DNA of 64,000 nucleotides, taken from positions 19,547,619 to 19,611,618 of the forward strand of contig OZ023182.1 in assembly GCA_963995505.1 (NCBI GenBank), written 5' to 3'. Position numbers and translations under genes: made by a program. The stretch comes from Hypericum androsaemum. Its lineage: Eukaryota > Streptophyta > Magnoliopsida > Malpighiales > Hypericaceae. Below, piece after piece: positions 34,501 to 44,913 of the stretch; position 1 is the stretch's first letter; each line of letters starts with the position of its first letter. Under the pieces are notes generated by a model, which did not search any database, was not told the origin of the DNA, and was given only the letters and a program-made list of their open reading frames with translations.

Positions 34501-37500
34501 TCATATGATAGTGCGGTAGATTAAAATCTACCCAACTTCCAATTTGGGTCAAGACATTTTTATTTTGCGAATTTTTGTTACCCAATATCATCCTTTTCTT
34601 TGAAAAATAAATTTTATTAATCACCATCAAAAATACAACCTACTTAATATGACGATTCTCTTATCATGATTAATGAAGTTGCGACTGTTGGCCTCGTCAT
34701 ACTAACAGATGTGACAGAAAAAAAATATCCTGATAATAACACCCATTTTGACGTTTAAATATCGCAAGAGTATCACCATACCGCATCATCCGGTATCACG
34801 TACTCCAAGAAAATTCTTTCTCCAAATAGGATAACTAATAAATCTAACAAAACAAACCAAAAAACTTGGTTATGCACGTAAGTTTTTAATTTATACAACT
34901 TAGTACTGACTAATTAATATTTGAGCCGGGATAAAATTTTTGAAAGGTGGTAAAACTCTTCTAACACTTAACACTTCTATTGGTAGCTGATGCCTATGAC
35001 GAGGAGGGGGAGGTGCAGCTGGCTATGGATGCTTATGCTGTCGGGGATGAGGGCCATTGGTTGGAGAAGTTGGTTGTGCCCCTTGTTGGCGCGGCTACTG
35101 ATTGGATGGAAAAGTTTCTTTCAATTGTGGATGCTCCAGCCTCAGCCACGGCGCATCGCCCCGTTCCTGCACCTCCGGAGTTCACCGATGTTGTTCGGGT
35201 GGGCAAGAAGGTTAAAGTGAGTCACTTTGCACAGATGCCTCTGATTTGTTCTAGCAGCCGGGTTAAGAAGTTGACAAGTAAAGCCGCCACCCATTTGTAA
35301 ATTAAAGGTAAATCCAGCTTCAAAGCCAGAGTTAGAGCTCTACCTCTCTTCAATTTTGGCGAGTTTGGATTCGAATGAGGATGCTCTTCGCTAAGCGCTT
35401 TCAGCCGAGGCATGACGTCTTGCTATCGTTGCGGAGTTCTCTTGGGAGAATGACGCTTTTTTTATCCTTTGCTCAATTAAGGAGGCGGTCTCTATACATT
35501 CTCATTCTTGGTTTTTCGATCCCTCTTGACTTTTCGATAGGTGTTTGGTTGGTTTTTGGCCTTCCTTTGTGGTGTTTGTAGTTTTTTGGCTTGGTTCCAC
35601 GTATTCTTGAGAATTATATAGTATTTATCTTGTAGTTTCTATTTTGATAGGTTCTATCTGATTCCATTAGGTTGTAATTCCTGGTTGTAAACTTGAGCGG
35701 GGTCTATTTGAAAAATAATTTACATCTACTTATAAAAAAAGACTCGAATTCTCTCGTATCAAACATGCAAGAAAAAGAGAGAGAGAGAGTGACCTCAACA
35801 AAGACGGTCTTCAAGAGCCTGCCGGAGACGGCGGTGATGTTGGCCGTAATAACTTTGAGCTTTAAAGATTCGAAAACTTCGCAGAGCCTCACCATCGTAT
35901 CCGTCTTCTTGCTGCACGTCAAGCTCACTAACACCGTCTTCTGCCCCATATATGCCACTCTCAACTGCGGGCCCCAAATTAAAAAAAATACTATTTAATT
36001 GATTAATTAATTAATTAAAACCGACGATCAAAACCAACCTCAGAAATTTGGTCACCATATTAAATTAAGGTCCACGTGTTAGCCTATCGTTGTCTTAATA
36101 AATATTTTTTTGAGAAGTGGTCTTAATAAATTGAGGAGTCCTCAATTTATTGCTGAAATGTCATAATTCAAATGTCTCATGTTTGATGGTTTAATTACTT
36201 CAACTACACCATCTAATTAATGATTGATCTATTGTTTTTACAATTTTTTCCAAAACAGGTAATATTTGGATATCTAATGAGTGAATTAATATAGATTTGA
36301 ATTAGATAATACACAAATATTAAAAAAAATTGTGTCAAATTTTTAACTCATTTACATTCTCAAAATCTAACTTAATTTTTAAAAATAATTTAGAATAATT
36401 ATTTGATTATGTAAACTAGATTGGAGAACGAATTCTAGTTTAAGAATGTAATGATATTAAGATTTGGTAAATTAGTGAATTCTTCATTATACTACTATAT
36501 TAAATCTAGATTAATCAAGGAACCGAGAATTAAAAGAGACTGTCACTTACTTCAAGAACTTCGATGGGAGAAATTCTAGAGCCGGCCAAATCATAAACTT
36601 GCTCGATCTTTTTCTTCTTGGGTCTCAATACAGCCGGTAGCTCCTCTCGATCATGACCCGAACCTCCGGAAATATTATTACTTAGACTGTTATTATTATT
36701 AATCAATTTTCCTGACTCGAGTTCCACTATCTCCGCCTCCATTCTGCTCTGTTGCTCGTGCAACTCTTGGATGTAATCAATTGCGTCCTTGATTATTGAT
36801 GCCTTGTCCATCTTTATGCAAAATAATATAGGGTGGTGGGCCCAATCAAGATAAACACAAAATTAAGTAGCCAAATTGTTATAGTGTGATTGTTAAACAA
36901 CCAGCTGGGGAGAATTAGAAAAAGAAAAAAAGTCTGCGTTTCTGATCATCCAACCGGGCGACCAACTGGTTGCTACAATAATTTAATCACAAGTTATGGA
37001 TCCCCAACTTTGTCACCATTCAAGTTTTATAAGAACTCGAACTCACTATATTTTCAATTTTAAATAAGGCTACGTTTGTTTCTTGGAATACTATTTTCCA
37101 GCGGAAAATGTTTGGTTAGGGTGAAAAAATAAATTCTTAAAAGAAAATGAGGAAAAAATATTTTCAAGCCAAACAAAAGACATAGTTTACGTTAAACGGG
37201 CACATTCACCTTGCTAATGTTTGGGACGACCGCTCTTAGAGCGAAGAGGCGTTCGTTTAGCTTCTTCCTCCGGTTCCTCTCGGAGACAATATTCTTGGAG
37301 GCCGCCGGCGATGCAGCTCCGTCCGGCGAGCTCGAGTCGTAGTACCCAGAGAGTGCTTCATCCATCGCCCAGCTGCTTCAAAATCACAGGGACCACCTCA
37401 GTAAAAGGATGATAGAAGACTAAATGAAAGTTGGTCTAATTAGTAAGCGTCCCCCGATATTGCTCGACTCTAGATATCTCAACTTCGAGAAAAAAAAAGA

Positions 37501-37597
37501 TAGAAGAAAAACCACATCCGAACCTGTCAAGCTCTTCATTTTGGAGGAAGATCTTCGTCTCCCAGTAGTTCTGGTACTCATCACCAATGTTGTCCAT
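31587..37597 (-). CDS. bHLH35: bHLH transcription factor, bHLH35-like, five exons
   Basis: Nuclear helix-loop-helix DNA-binding protein of the plant bHLH35/27 group. Exons: 37597-37524, 37372-37210, 36811-36551, 35964-35794, 31676-31587, all phases joining, 252 residues. The start ([23 protein letters not shown]) is written in parts: [20 protein letters not shown]; this is the conserved N-terminus. The basic region and helix 1 are [18 protein letters not shown] and [12 protein letters not shown], with N in the usual His position, as in this subgroup, and E and R retained; helix 2 is [20 protein letters not shown]. The C-terminal ACT-like region holds [20 protein letters not shown] and [11 protein letters not shown] and finishes in exon 5 with [17 protein letters not shown]. 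The last intron is 4,117 bp and contains foreign sequence, so exon 5 is easily missed. The gene looks intact. Confidence 0.93.
32168..32396. repeat. Tandem duplication in the last bHLH intron
   Basis: Two near-identical copies (starting at about 32168 and 32298) of a unit that runs ATGAACCAAAAGACATGCC ... GCAATGCCTTGCCATTTC ... ATATTTAAAACAAGA, with a third partial copy of the GCAATGCCTTGCCATTTC block between them. Confidence 0.9.
34980..35745 (+). mobile_element. Probable LINE-like 3' tail in bHLH intron
   Basis: The segment is GC-richer than its surroundings, starts with an open frame of about 106 residues (34980-35300, no recognisable domain), and ends in a T- and G-rich 3' UTR-like stretch finishing in CTTATAAAAAAA at about 35741. 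The shape (truncated 5' end, poly-A tail) suggests a non-LTR insertion. I could not find target duplications, and the frame has no reverse transcriptase match, so it could instead be a captured gene fragment. Confidence 0.35.
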
Positions 37598-37760
37598 GGG
37601 ATCCGTGGATGGAGTTTGTGTGTTCCCCTACAAGAGGAGAGAGGGAGGACAGTTGGCAGAGAGAATTGGTGCGTCTTTATTGTGCTACCTTTAATTTTTG
37701 TTTCCTTTAAAGGTATTCTAGTGGTTTGGTGCCGAGGGACAAAAGGGGAGGGCAATGGGG

Positions 37761-37770
37761 TTTTATATAG
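37761..37770 (-). promoter_or_regulatory. TATA box of the bHLH gene
   Basis: CTATATAAAA on the minus strand about 165 bp upstream of the start codon, in a plausible position for a 5' UTR of about 130 bp. Confidence 0.6.
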
Positions 37771-39008
37771 GGACAGTAAGGAATTGGTTGTGTTATTTTC
37801 AAAAGTCTTGCATCCGGATATGATACCCTGTTAATGAAATGTTCTGAAAAGTTTAACTGACAAAAACTCGTGTTAGTATGTGAAAATAGTCAGTTAGATC
37901 ACGGGACGTTACACTAGCTATTAAGACTAATATAATATCGAGTTGGATAAAAAGCATTTTCGAGTATTAACTCGAACTTAATCTAAGTAATTATTGGTTG
38001 GTTGGAATCGAGCGTGTTTATTGCAATTGCAGGTGGTGGATTTAGACCACGTGGGTTGTTTGCCCATTTCGAAGAAAGATCTGCACCCTCCATAGCGATG
38101 TGGTCAGTGGTCGCTAAGACCGCGTATGGACGCGATTTAACCCCTTCATGTATCCCACCCACGCATTAGCCAGGCGCGTGATTTACGCACCCCTAATCAT
38201 TGGGCTTATAATTATTGTACGTTGCCAGGTGGTATTATTGTCTCTTTTTTAGAAGGAGGTGGTATTATTGTCATATCTGATATTCAGTATAAAAAAAACC
38301 GAATTCTATATAAAGAAATTAACAATGTTTTCTTAAAATTAAGATAATACTTAAAAATATTCCAGTTTTGTGTGAATTGCGTTAACCAAATTGTGTCGAT
38401 ATTATTGAAAATTTTGGAGCACTCTAATTTTTTTAAATAATCCCTGCCACCGCCTCTTGGCAGCAGCAGGGTCCCCTATTCTTTAAATATTTTAAAAAAT
38501 TACTTATTTTAGAAAAAGATCCCCTGAAAAACCAAAAACAACCTCCGGGCATTCTTAATCCTTGAATCAAAAAGTGGTAAAAAAATTTAAAATATATACC
38601 AGGAAAGATGCCCATCAAAGTGATGGGGTTTTGTGCCTAATAATATATTCAAACCTTGATTTTGTCCAGTGCAGTCGTTTTCTTAGGCAGAAGGTTGATC
38701 CTTCATTCCTTGTGGTGAGCGTGGGCGTTGGTTGGGAGACTGCTCTGTCACTTGAAACAATAAACAATTATTATCCTCTGTATCCCCATACCTTTAATGT
38801 CACACCTTTAATGTTCCTATCTTATATTCAATTTGGAAATTTATAACTAAGTTAGAAAATTTTATTTGTCAGTTGATAATTATACAATAAGTTTTTTTAG
38901 ATTGTACCGAATCTGGCTTGATTACGAAGTGAACACATCCAAACCAAAATTTCAAGGTGTTTATTTCAAGAACAACGATTTGTTAATACCTGTTAAAATA
39001 AGTATGGC
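37771..39008. other. Intergenic DNA upstream of the bHLH gene
   Basis: AT-rich, without a supported gene, RNA or bounded repeat. It contains the upstream promoter region of the bHLH gene, including a CACGTG-type G-box (about 38050, CCACGTGG). Confidence 0.45.
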
Positions 39009-39100
39009 ATTGTCTCCGGTGTTTTTTAAATACGTGGTCCGACCGGTCGGACCATAATTTGATCAGAAGAACGTACCAGATTTGGCCAAAAACTGCCAAC

Positions 39101-40697
39101 TGATGTACGCAAAATTGATAAGCAATTAAACGCACAAGCAAATAGTATAGTGGTAAGTAAGGTTCTTAGAACTGAGGGTTGAACACAAACTCAATGCAAA
39201 TAATTATGTGAAGCGGAAAAATTAAAAGATTGTAAAGATTGTAAAGTAAATAAAACTAGATCGAAAACGCAAATAAAAGACGAGTTATAAATCAATGGAG
39301 ATAAACGAGCACGATACCCTTATGGACTACCCATCTATGTCAAGACTATGGTTTTTATGAAGTTCTAACTAGTACCCGGAGTGTTCTAATGCATCTCCCT
39401 GACGCTTCCGCTCATTAGGGTGACAAAACTAAGCTAGAGTAGTTCATGATTACTAATCAACGCTTCCGCTCATTAATTAGACCAAGAATTAAACTAAACT
39501 CAATTATGAAGTTAACTCCTATCGGGTTATCCCTTAGTATCAAGATTCCTCATTAATACCTTAAGACATGTCAATTGACTCTTCCGTTGATTCTAATGCC
39601 TTCCGGTCCATTATTATCAACTAAAATCATAATCTAAGTGATCAAGTTAGATTAAGCATTAAGATCGTCAATTGACAACTACTACGAAAGATAATCAAAC
39701 CATAGCTAACATAGACGAGTAATCACATAATTAGGGCATCGCACTCACAAGAGAACTACTCGCTAAGCATGTTAACAAAGCACAATAGATTAACGAAGAA
39801 CATGATAGCAATTAACATAAAGATAGAGATAGAGAAAGCTTAGTCGTGATGATCAAGCTTTGCCAATCCTCTCCCCGTGCTAACTGAAATCGCCCCTTTA
39901 TTAAGCTCTAAAGGCTGTTCTCAATATTGCAGTAGTAATGTCCTCAAAAACGTCCCCCGTGAATTGTCTCCTAAGGCTTATATATAGCCACGAATCTAAT
40001 ACAAAATTAGGAAAACCTAGAGGAGGTTAATCTAAATTAGAAGTTTAACTAGCCAAATAATAATATAAATAATATACCTTAAGTCCTAAAGCCGAAACAG
40101 GAGGCTAAAAGTCGAATATTTCCTTCAGCGGATCCGAAATCATAACTAAATAAGAAGTCGGACTAAAGCTGCGTTGGGCGAACTAGCGATCGCTAGTTGA
40201 GTAGCGGCCGCCAGTTCGACCCCTTCGTAAATCTCTGTGCTTCCCGACTAGCGATCGCTAGTCAACTAGCGACGGGGAGCCCTTCCACTTTCACTGGCGG
40301 CCGCTAGTTCACTCCCCGTCGCTAGTTGGGCTACACAGCTTCATCGAATCTTCGTATTTTCCATTTTTGTCCCTCTTCCGCTCCGAATTTGGCTTCGACT
40401 ATAAAAGACGAAATGTAGATCTTTCTTCAAGCTTTCCAACGGTATCTTATGCGTTATAATCCAATGCTCGAGTAGAAAGTTATGACTCTTTCAATATGAT
40501 CTCTTGAAATCACCCCTCCAACGACCTTCATTGAGCCCCAATTTCCTACAAAATAGGACAATGGGTAGAAATCCATTCCCGAACATAAATATACTAAAAT
40601 GATCATAAGACTTGACATGACATGATGAATATAACTCAAAACTTGACTAAACACACTCGAAACATACGACAGAACATGAGCGTTTACACACTCATCA
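39101..40697 (-). repeat. 3' LTR of element C
   Basis: TGATGTACGC ... ACTCATCA. Minus-strand TATA box CTATATATAAG at about 39987-39977. Contains the palindrome cluster at 40182-40335. Nearly identical to 44914-46518. Confidence 0.95.
40182..40335. repeat. Palindrome cluster in element C LTR
   Basis: It contains two copies of the 14-bp palindrome CTAGCGATCGCTAG, two GCGGCCGC octamers, and a perfect 17-bp inverted repeat, CAACTAGCGACGGGGAG (40263-40279) against 40312-40328 with a 32-nt loop. The same cluster occurs in the other LTR at about 45996-46149. Confidence 0.9.
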
Positions 40698-40740
40698 CAC
40701 CCTCACACTTATTTCCTTGCTTGTCCTCAAGTAAGGAGCA
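40698..40740 (-). promoter_or_regulatory. Polypurine tract and hairpin of element C
   Basis: Minus strand: CCTTACTTGAGGACAAGCAAGG, given as arms CCTTACTTG and CAAGCAAGG around AGGA, followed by AATAAGTGTGAGGGTG directly before the 3' LTR. A GAGGACAAGC hairpin next to AAGTGTGGGGG-like purines is usual at this place in Athila-like elements. Confidence 0.75.
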
Positions 40741-42528
40741 TCAGACACACACCCAAACTTTCAAACTCTTATTAAAAGACCACCCCACAACTAAGTAGTG
40801 TACCTACCTGAGCACAAGGAGTAAGAACGTGTAGACACCGCATCCTTGATGGTTTAACCTAGTTTTTGCACTTAGTAGATTACACTAGAGGGTTGACCAC
40901 TCAGAGGTTCGAAATTTTAAGCTCACATATATGAGTAGTCAACTACCTATCACTCGCGTACACGTCTGGGTTCTCAAAGTTTCATACGTCTCACTTAGTG
41001 GTGCCTCGATAAATGTGGGGATCATGATCAAGGGGACTTTTCATTGGGTTGTAATGGGGTTAGGGTCAGGTGAGGATAATATATGTGGGAGGTAGCTAAA
41101 CCACCCGGCCGAGGAGCTCACAAAAATGTTCTAGCTCTCGTCTACTCTAAATACCTCACACTATATCTAATATGCACTCATCCCAAGATTACACCCAAAT
41201 TCTATTGACCACTTAGCTCGAGCTGTGCCATTTATCCACTTTCCAACCACTTTCCGAACTTTCCACTTTCCATCATTCAACGTTTGTTCCATTTCCAACT
41301 TTTCCATTCCCTTTTCATCACTTTTTCACTTTTTTCTTCTTTTTTTCCTTTACTTTTCTTTTTTCCTTTTTTTTTTGCTTTTTTCCTTTTCAATTTTCAC
41401 AACATTCCTCAATCACATTCATCATATTACACATCAAAAGCAACTGGTCTCGGCTTCTTTGTTGGCCTCATTTCTACCCATTACCCCATTGTTTATTCCC
41501 AAGCTATTCTACCAAATGAACCCTTACAACAATACCCCAAAGATTAAGACCTAATGCATCCTCGGACCAAAGTAATCAAAGGTGGGTAAGATTGTGGATA
41601 TATGGCTTGCATAATGGCTTACATATAATATTTCAAAGGAAAAGGCTTAAGCTCAACGTGTTTAAACAAGAGATATACAGGGTTTTCAGCTCTAAGGCTC
41701 TAGGCTCAAAATCAAATATGGCCCCCGTCCTGTCAGTTACACCCACACCACCAAAACGGTACCAAGTGATGGCATGAAACCCGATGACCGGAGCAATGTA
41801 GGCACCTCATGCTATGCGAAGACGGTTGTCTCCTCCTTCGGCTCTAAAATCTCACAAGGTCACTCATCAATGCCGCTAGTATAATCTACCAAGTACAACC
41901 ACTAACCTAAACAACCAAGGGTGTTGTTCCTACACGTCCCTACTCATCATACTCAAGCTTGATTCCTAACATGGTATGGGATTTAACTTCTAACAAAAGT
42001 TCAAAAATTCAGGGGGAAATTCATCATTTACTTTAAATACACCACTTCAATCACAAACACAAACAAACACAATCCTAAATTCAGACCTAGACTCGATCAC
42101 ATACGCCAAATTGAAATAAAACGCACGTTGACCCCCCCACACTTATTGAACACATTGTCCTCAATGTAGGGCCAAGACACCAACAATATCACAAAAATGA
42201 ACAGGAACATCACAAGGCACAAAACAGACACATAACATAGAGGAATAGAGGAAAGGACTGGTACCGCCCTGTCAATCATCGGTGGGAGGCGGTGGGGAAA
42301 GTTGGTGGGATTTTGCTCTAACTGCCTTTTTGCGCAACAAAGCTTGTGTATGGACTGGCGAATTCTACTGCAGCTCGATTTGTCTCTGTGTTGAACCTCC
42401 TGCTAAGACCATTAAAATACTGAATCAAAATAACAATACTGAAGCAAATACAAAAATAAAGAAAACTTAAATACTAAAAAACGTGCTAATTTAAAGTCGT
42501 TAGCTTGACTTTGTTACTCCCTGTGGCA
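40741..42528. other. Non-coding 3' internal region of element C
   Basis: About 1.8 kb between the gag-protease stop and the 3' LTR has no reverse transcriptase or integrase trace on either strand. It has a long pyrimidine tract (41320-41400, plus strand) and a second purine tract, GTGTGGGGGGG on the minus strand at about 42131-42142, next to a GAGGACAATG copy of the hairpin motif. Confidence 0.75.
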
Positions 42529-44799
42529 CTATGGTGGATGGAGGCGCTTATCGGTTACGTGAAACTCTATTTCATCTGGGCCTATGCGGAGAAGTAGCTT
42601 GCCCTTATGAACATCCACCATCGCATGACAAGTGTTGAGGAATGGACGTCCCAAAATCAATGGGTAACTTTCATTGGTAGCATAGTCCAGCACCACAAAA
42701 TCTACAGGTACGAGAGACTTGTCGACTTTGATATGCACATCTTCCACAATTCCATGCGGTTTCTTCTTAGTGTGATCTGCAAGCTCTATCATCATAGATG
42801 TAGGTTTGATATCTCCTAAATTGAGTTTCCTGAAAGTAGCCAAAGGCATAAGATTAATATTGGCACCCAAATCACATAAACAATGTGGAAACTGAACACC
42901 GTCAATAGTACAAGGAATAGTGAAACTCCCTGGATCTTCTAGTTTTGGCGGTATGTCATTTTCTACCAAAGGGGTCGTCTTGCCATCATTCTGCCTCTTC
43001 TTTCTCGCGATGATCTCCTTCAAAAACTCAGCATATTGTGGCCTTTTATCTAACATCTCCAAGAAAGAGACATGGCTTTGAATTTCTTCCATTGTCGCTA
43101 TGAATTCAAGGGCCTTCTCATCGATCACTGCTACTTTCTTGACTTGTTGAGGTGATGGTGGAGGAATATAAGAATCCTCTTGTTCACTGATATAGACTGG
43201 TGGCTCCTTCTTTTCAGTAACTACCTCCTCCTCGATGGCTGGCTTGATTGGTTTGGCACATTCTTTTGAAGAGGATTTGTTCTCAAGTGGTGGCTTTCTC
43301 CGGAGTCTTTGCGGGAATGGAGGTGGAGGGACATAAGGTGGTGGAGGAATATATGGTTCATCATCCTCGTCCACACTCCTCACTGTGATGGCCATCACCT
43401 GTCCTCGCGGGTTCGACTCGGTGTTGCTGGGTAGAGCACCTATTTCCCTTTGAGTATTTGCTGCAGCCAAATTTCCGAGTTCGATCTCCATCTTCTGGAG
43501 TTGTGTGGCTTGCCCCTTTAAGTATGTCTCAAACTCTTGTTGACGTGCTTCACAACGATCCAGCCGCTGCACAGTTATACTTTGTTGTTGGATGGACTGC
43601 TGGACTACCCCCACTAACTTATCGATCTTGTCACCGATTTCTTTGACTTGCTCGCCCAAATATGGTTTCCTGGAGTCTTGCTGGGCACTAGTGTTGTGTG
43701 CTTGCTGACCAAATTGAGAGAAATTTGGATGAGCATTAGCTTGTTGTGAGTAACCCATTCCTGGTGGTGTTCTATCAGCAATGGCCTGGATCTCTTCCAA
43801 CATTGGACAGTCAGTTGTGGGATGTGCCCCTTTGCAAAGCTGACAAGTATCTTGCACCACAGCTGTCTGTTCCTTGTCCTTGGTCAACTTGTCAAGTCTT
43901 TTGGTAAGTGCTTCTATTTGAGCTTCGAGCTTCATGTTGGCATTTACTGTGAGTACTCCTCGGGCTGCTTCCTTACGTGGTTGCCTAGCACGTTCTTTTG
44001 GCCACATACCATTGACTTCAGCCATTTCCTCCATTAAGCGAGCAGCTTCATCAGCAGTCTTCCTCAAGAATACCCCTTGAGAGGAGGCATCAATATGGTC
44101 ACGGGATGGGCCATCTAACCCATTGTAGAAGATTTTCATGAGGTTGTCTTGAGTTATACCATGTTGAGAGAAGGCACTTTGGAGATCCGTGAACCGTTCC
44201 CATGCTTCATAGATGCTCTCCCCATCTCCTTGGATGAACGTGTTGATTTCTTGCAAGAGTTTGGATGACTTGGCCATAGAAAAGAACTTTCGGAGGAAAG
44301 CATGAGCCAGATCATTCCAACTCTGAATCGTCTCTCCTTTCAACTTGTTGTACCAAGCACGAGCTCGATCTTTCAAAGAAAAGTGAAAGAGGCGCAGCTT
44401 CAAGACATCATCATCGACATTTTGGAATTTCATGATGTTGCAGATATCTTCAAATCGAGATAGATGGTCTTGAGGATCTTCGCTTGGCGAGCCGCCAAAT
44501 TGGACCGAGTTTTGCAGTAGTCCGACAATTGCTGCTGGAATCTGGAACGAGTGGGGACCTACAGGTGGTTGTTGTAGACCATTAGGGTTCCCATTCCATG
44601 TAGGAACAGATGATTCCAACAACGTCCTTCTTCGTGGAGCGTCCCCTACAGCTTGGAGCGCTCCGTCTTCCTGATTTTGTGCCATTGCTCTCGCTTGGTC
44701 CCTCTTTTCACGCCTAATTACTCTTTCGAGTACTCCGATGTCAACCTCAAGCACAGTGTTTGTGTCAAGGTCTAGTCCTTCACTCCGGATTCTTGGCAT
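42529..44799 (-). CDS. Retrotransposon gag-protease polyprotein (element C), intact
   Basis: 756 residues from the ATG at 44799, uninterrupted. A retrotransposon gag domain covers roughly residues 95-240 (SEDPQDHLSRFEDICNIM, FSLKDRARAWYNKL, AFLRKFF, GESIYEAWERF, IFYNGLD). A CX2CX3HX4C knuckle, CQLCKGAHPTTDCP, follows near 320-335. A coiled-coil, glutamine-rich stretch is at about 380-460, then a proline-rich linker (PPPPYVPPPPFPQ). The C-terminal aspartic protease domain has IPCTIDGVQFPHCLCDLGANINLMP, whose core is CDLGANINLMP (DLGA in place of the usual DSGA/DTGA), and the conserved YPLILGRPFL. This is an Athila-like gag-pro. No reverse transcriptase follows. An intact frame in an otherwise reduced element suggests recent activity. 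Confidence 0.92.
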   Translation of the reverse strand: MPRIRSEGLDLDTNTVLEVDIGVLERVIRREKRDQARAMAQNQEDGALQAVGDAPRRRTLLESSVPTWNGNPNGLQQPPVGPHSFQIPAAIVGLLQNSVQFGGSPSEDPQDHLSRFEDICNIMKFQNVDDDVLKLRLFHFSLKDRARAWYNKLKGETIQSWNDLAHAFLRKFFSMAKSSKLLQEINTFIQGDGESIYEAWERFTDLQSAFSQHGITQDNLMKIFYNGLDGPSRDHIDASSQGVFLRKTADEAARLMEEMAEVNGMWPKERARQPRKEAARGVLTVNANMKLEAQIEALTKRLDKLTKDKEQTAVVQDTCQLCKGAHPTTDCPMLEEIQAIADRTPPGMGYSQQANAHPNFSQFGQQAHNTSAQQDSRKPYLGEQVKEIGDKIDKLVGVVQQSIQQQSITVQRLDRCEARQQEFETYLKGQATQLQKMEIELGNLAAANTQREIGALPSNTESNPRGQVMAITVRSVDEDDEPYIPPPPYVPPPPFPQRLRRKPPLENKSSSKECAKPIKPAIEEEVVTEKKEPPVYISEQEDSYIPPPSPQQVKKVAVIDEKALEFIATMEEIQSHVSFLEMLDKRPQYAEFLKEIIARKKRQNDGKTTPLVENDIPPKLEDPGSFTIPCTIDGVQFPHCLCDLGANINLMPLATFRKLNLGDIKPTSMMIELADHTKKKPHGIVEDVHIKVDKSLVPVDFVVLDYATNESYPLILGRPFLNTCHAMVDVHKGKLLLRIGPDEIEFHVTDKRLHPP

Positions 44800-44897
44800 G
44801 CACTAGAGAATCCTGAAAAAGAAATCACACGAAATCAGCAAGTTTGCCACACAAAACTAATTGCTATTAAGTTTATGTCCTAAAATCTCAGTTCCGT

Positions 44898-44910
44898 GTC
44901 GACGGCGCCA
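44898..44910 (-). promoter_or_regulatory. Primer-binding site of element C
   Basis: Minus strand TGGCGCCGTCGAC three bases inside the 5' LTR. The first nine bases match the complement of the tRNA-Asp 3' end, the usual primer of Athila-like elements. Confidence 0.8.
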
Positions 44911-44913
44911 ATT

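Noticed and set aside
35704..35793. Read-through of bHLH exon 4 to a stop at 35704 as the natural C-terminus
   Set aside because: The family has a conserved ending with [14 protein letters not shown] sequence, which is present in phase at 31676-31587 behind a proper acceptor.
41225..41554. 109-residue Phe/Ser-rich plus-strand frame
   Set aside because: A pyrimidine tract on the non-coding strand of element C, translated.
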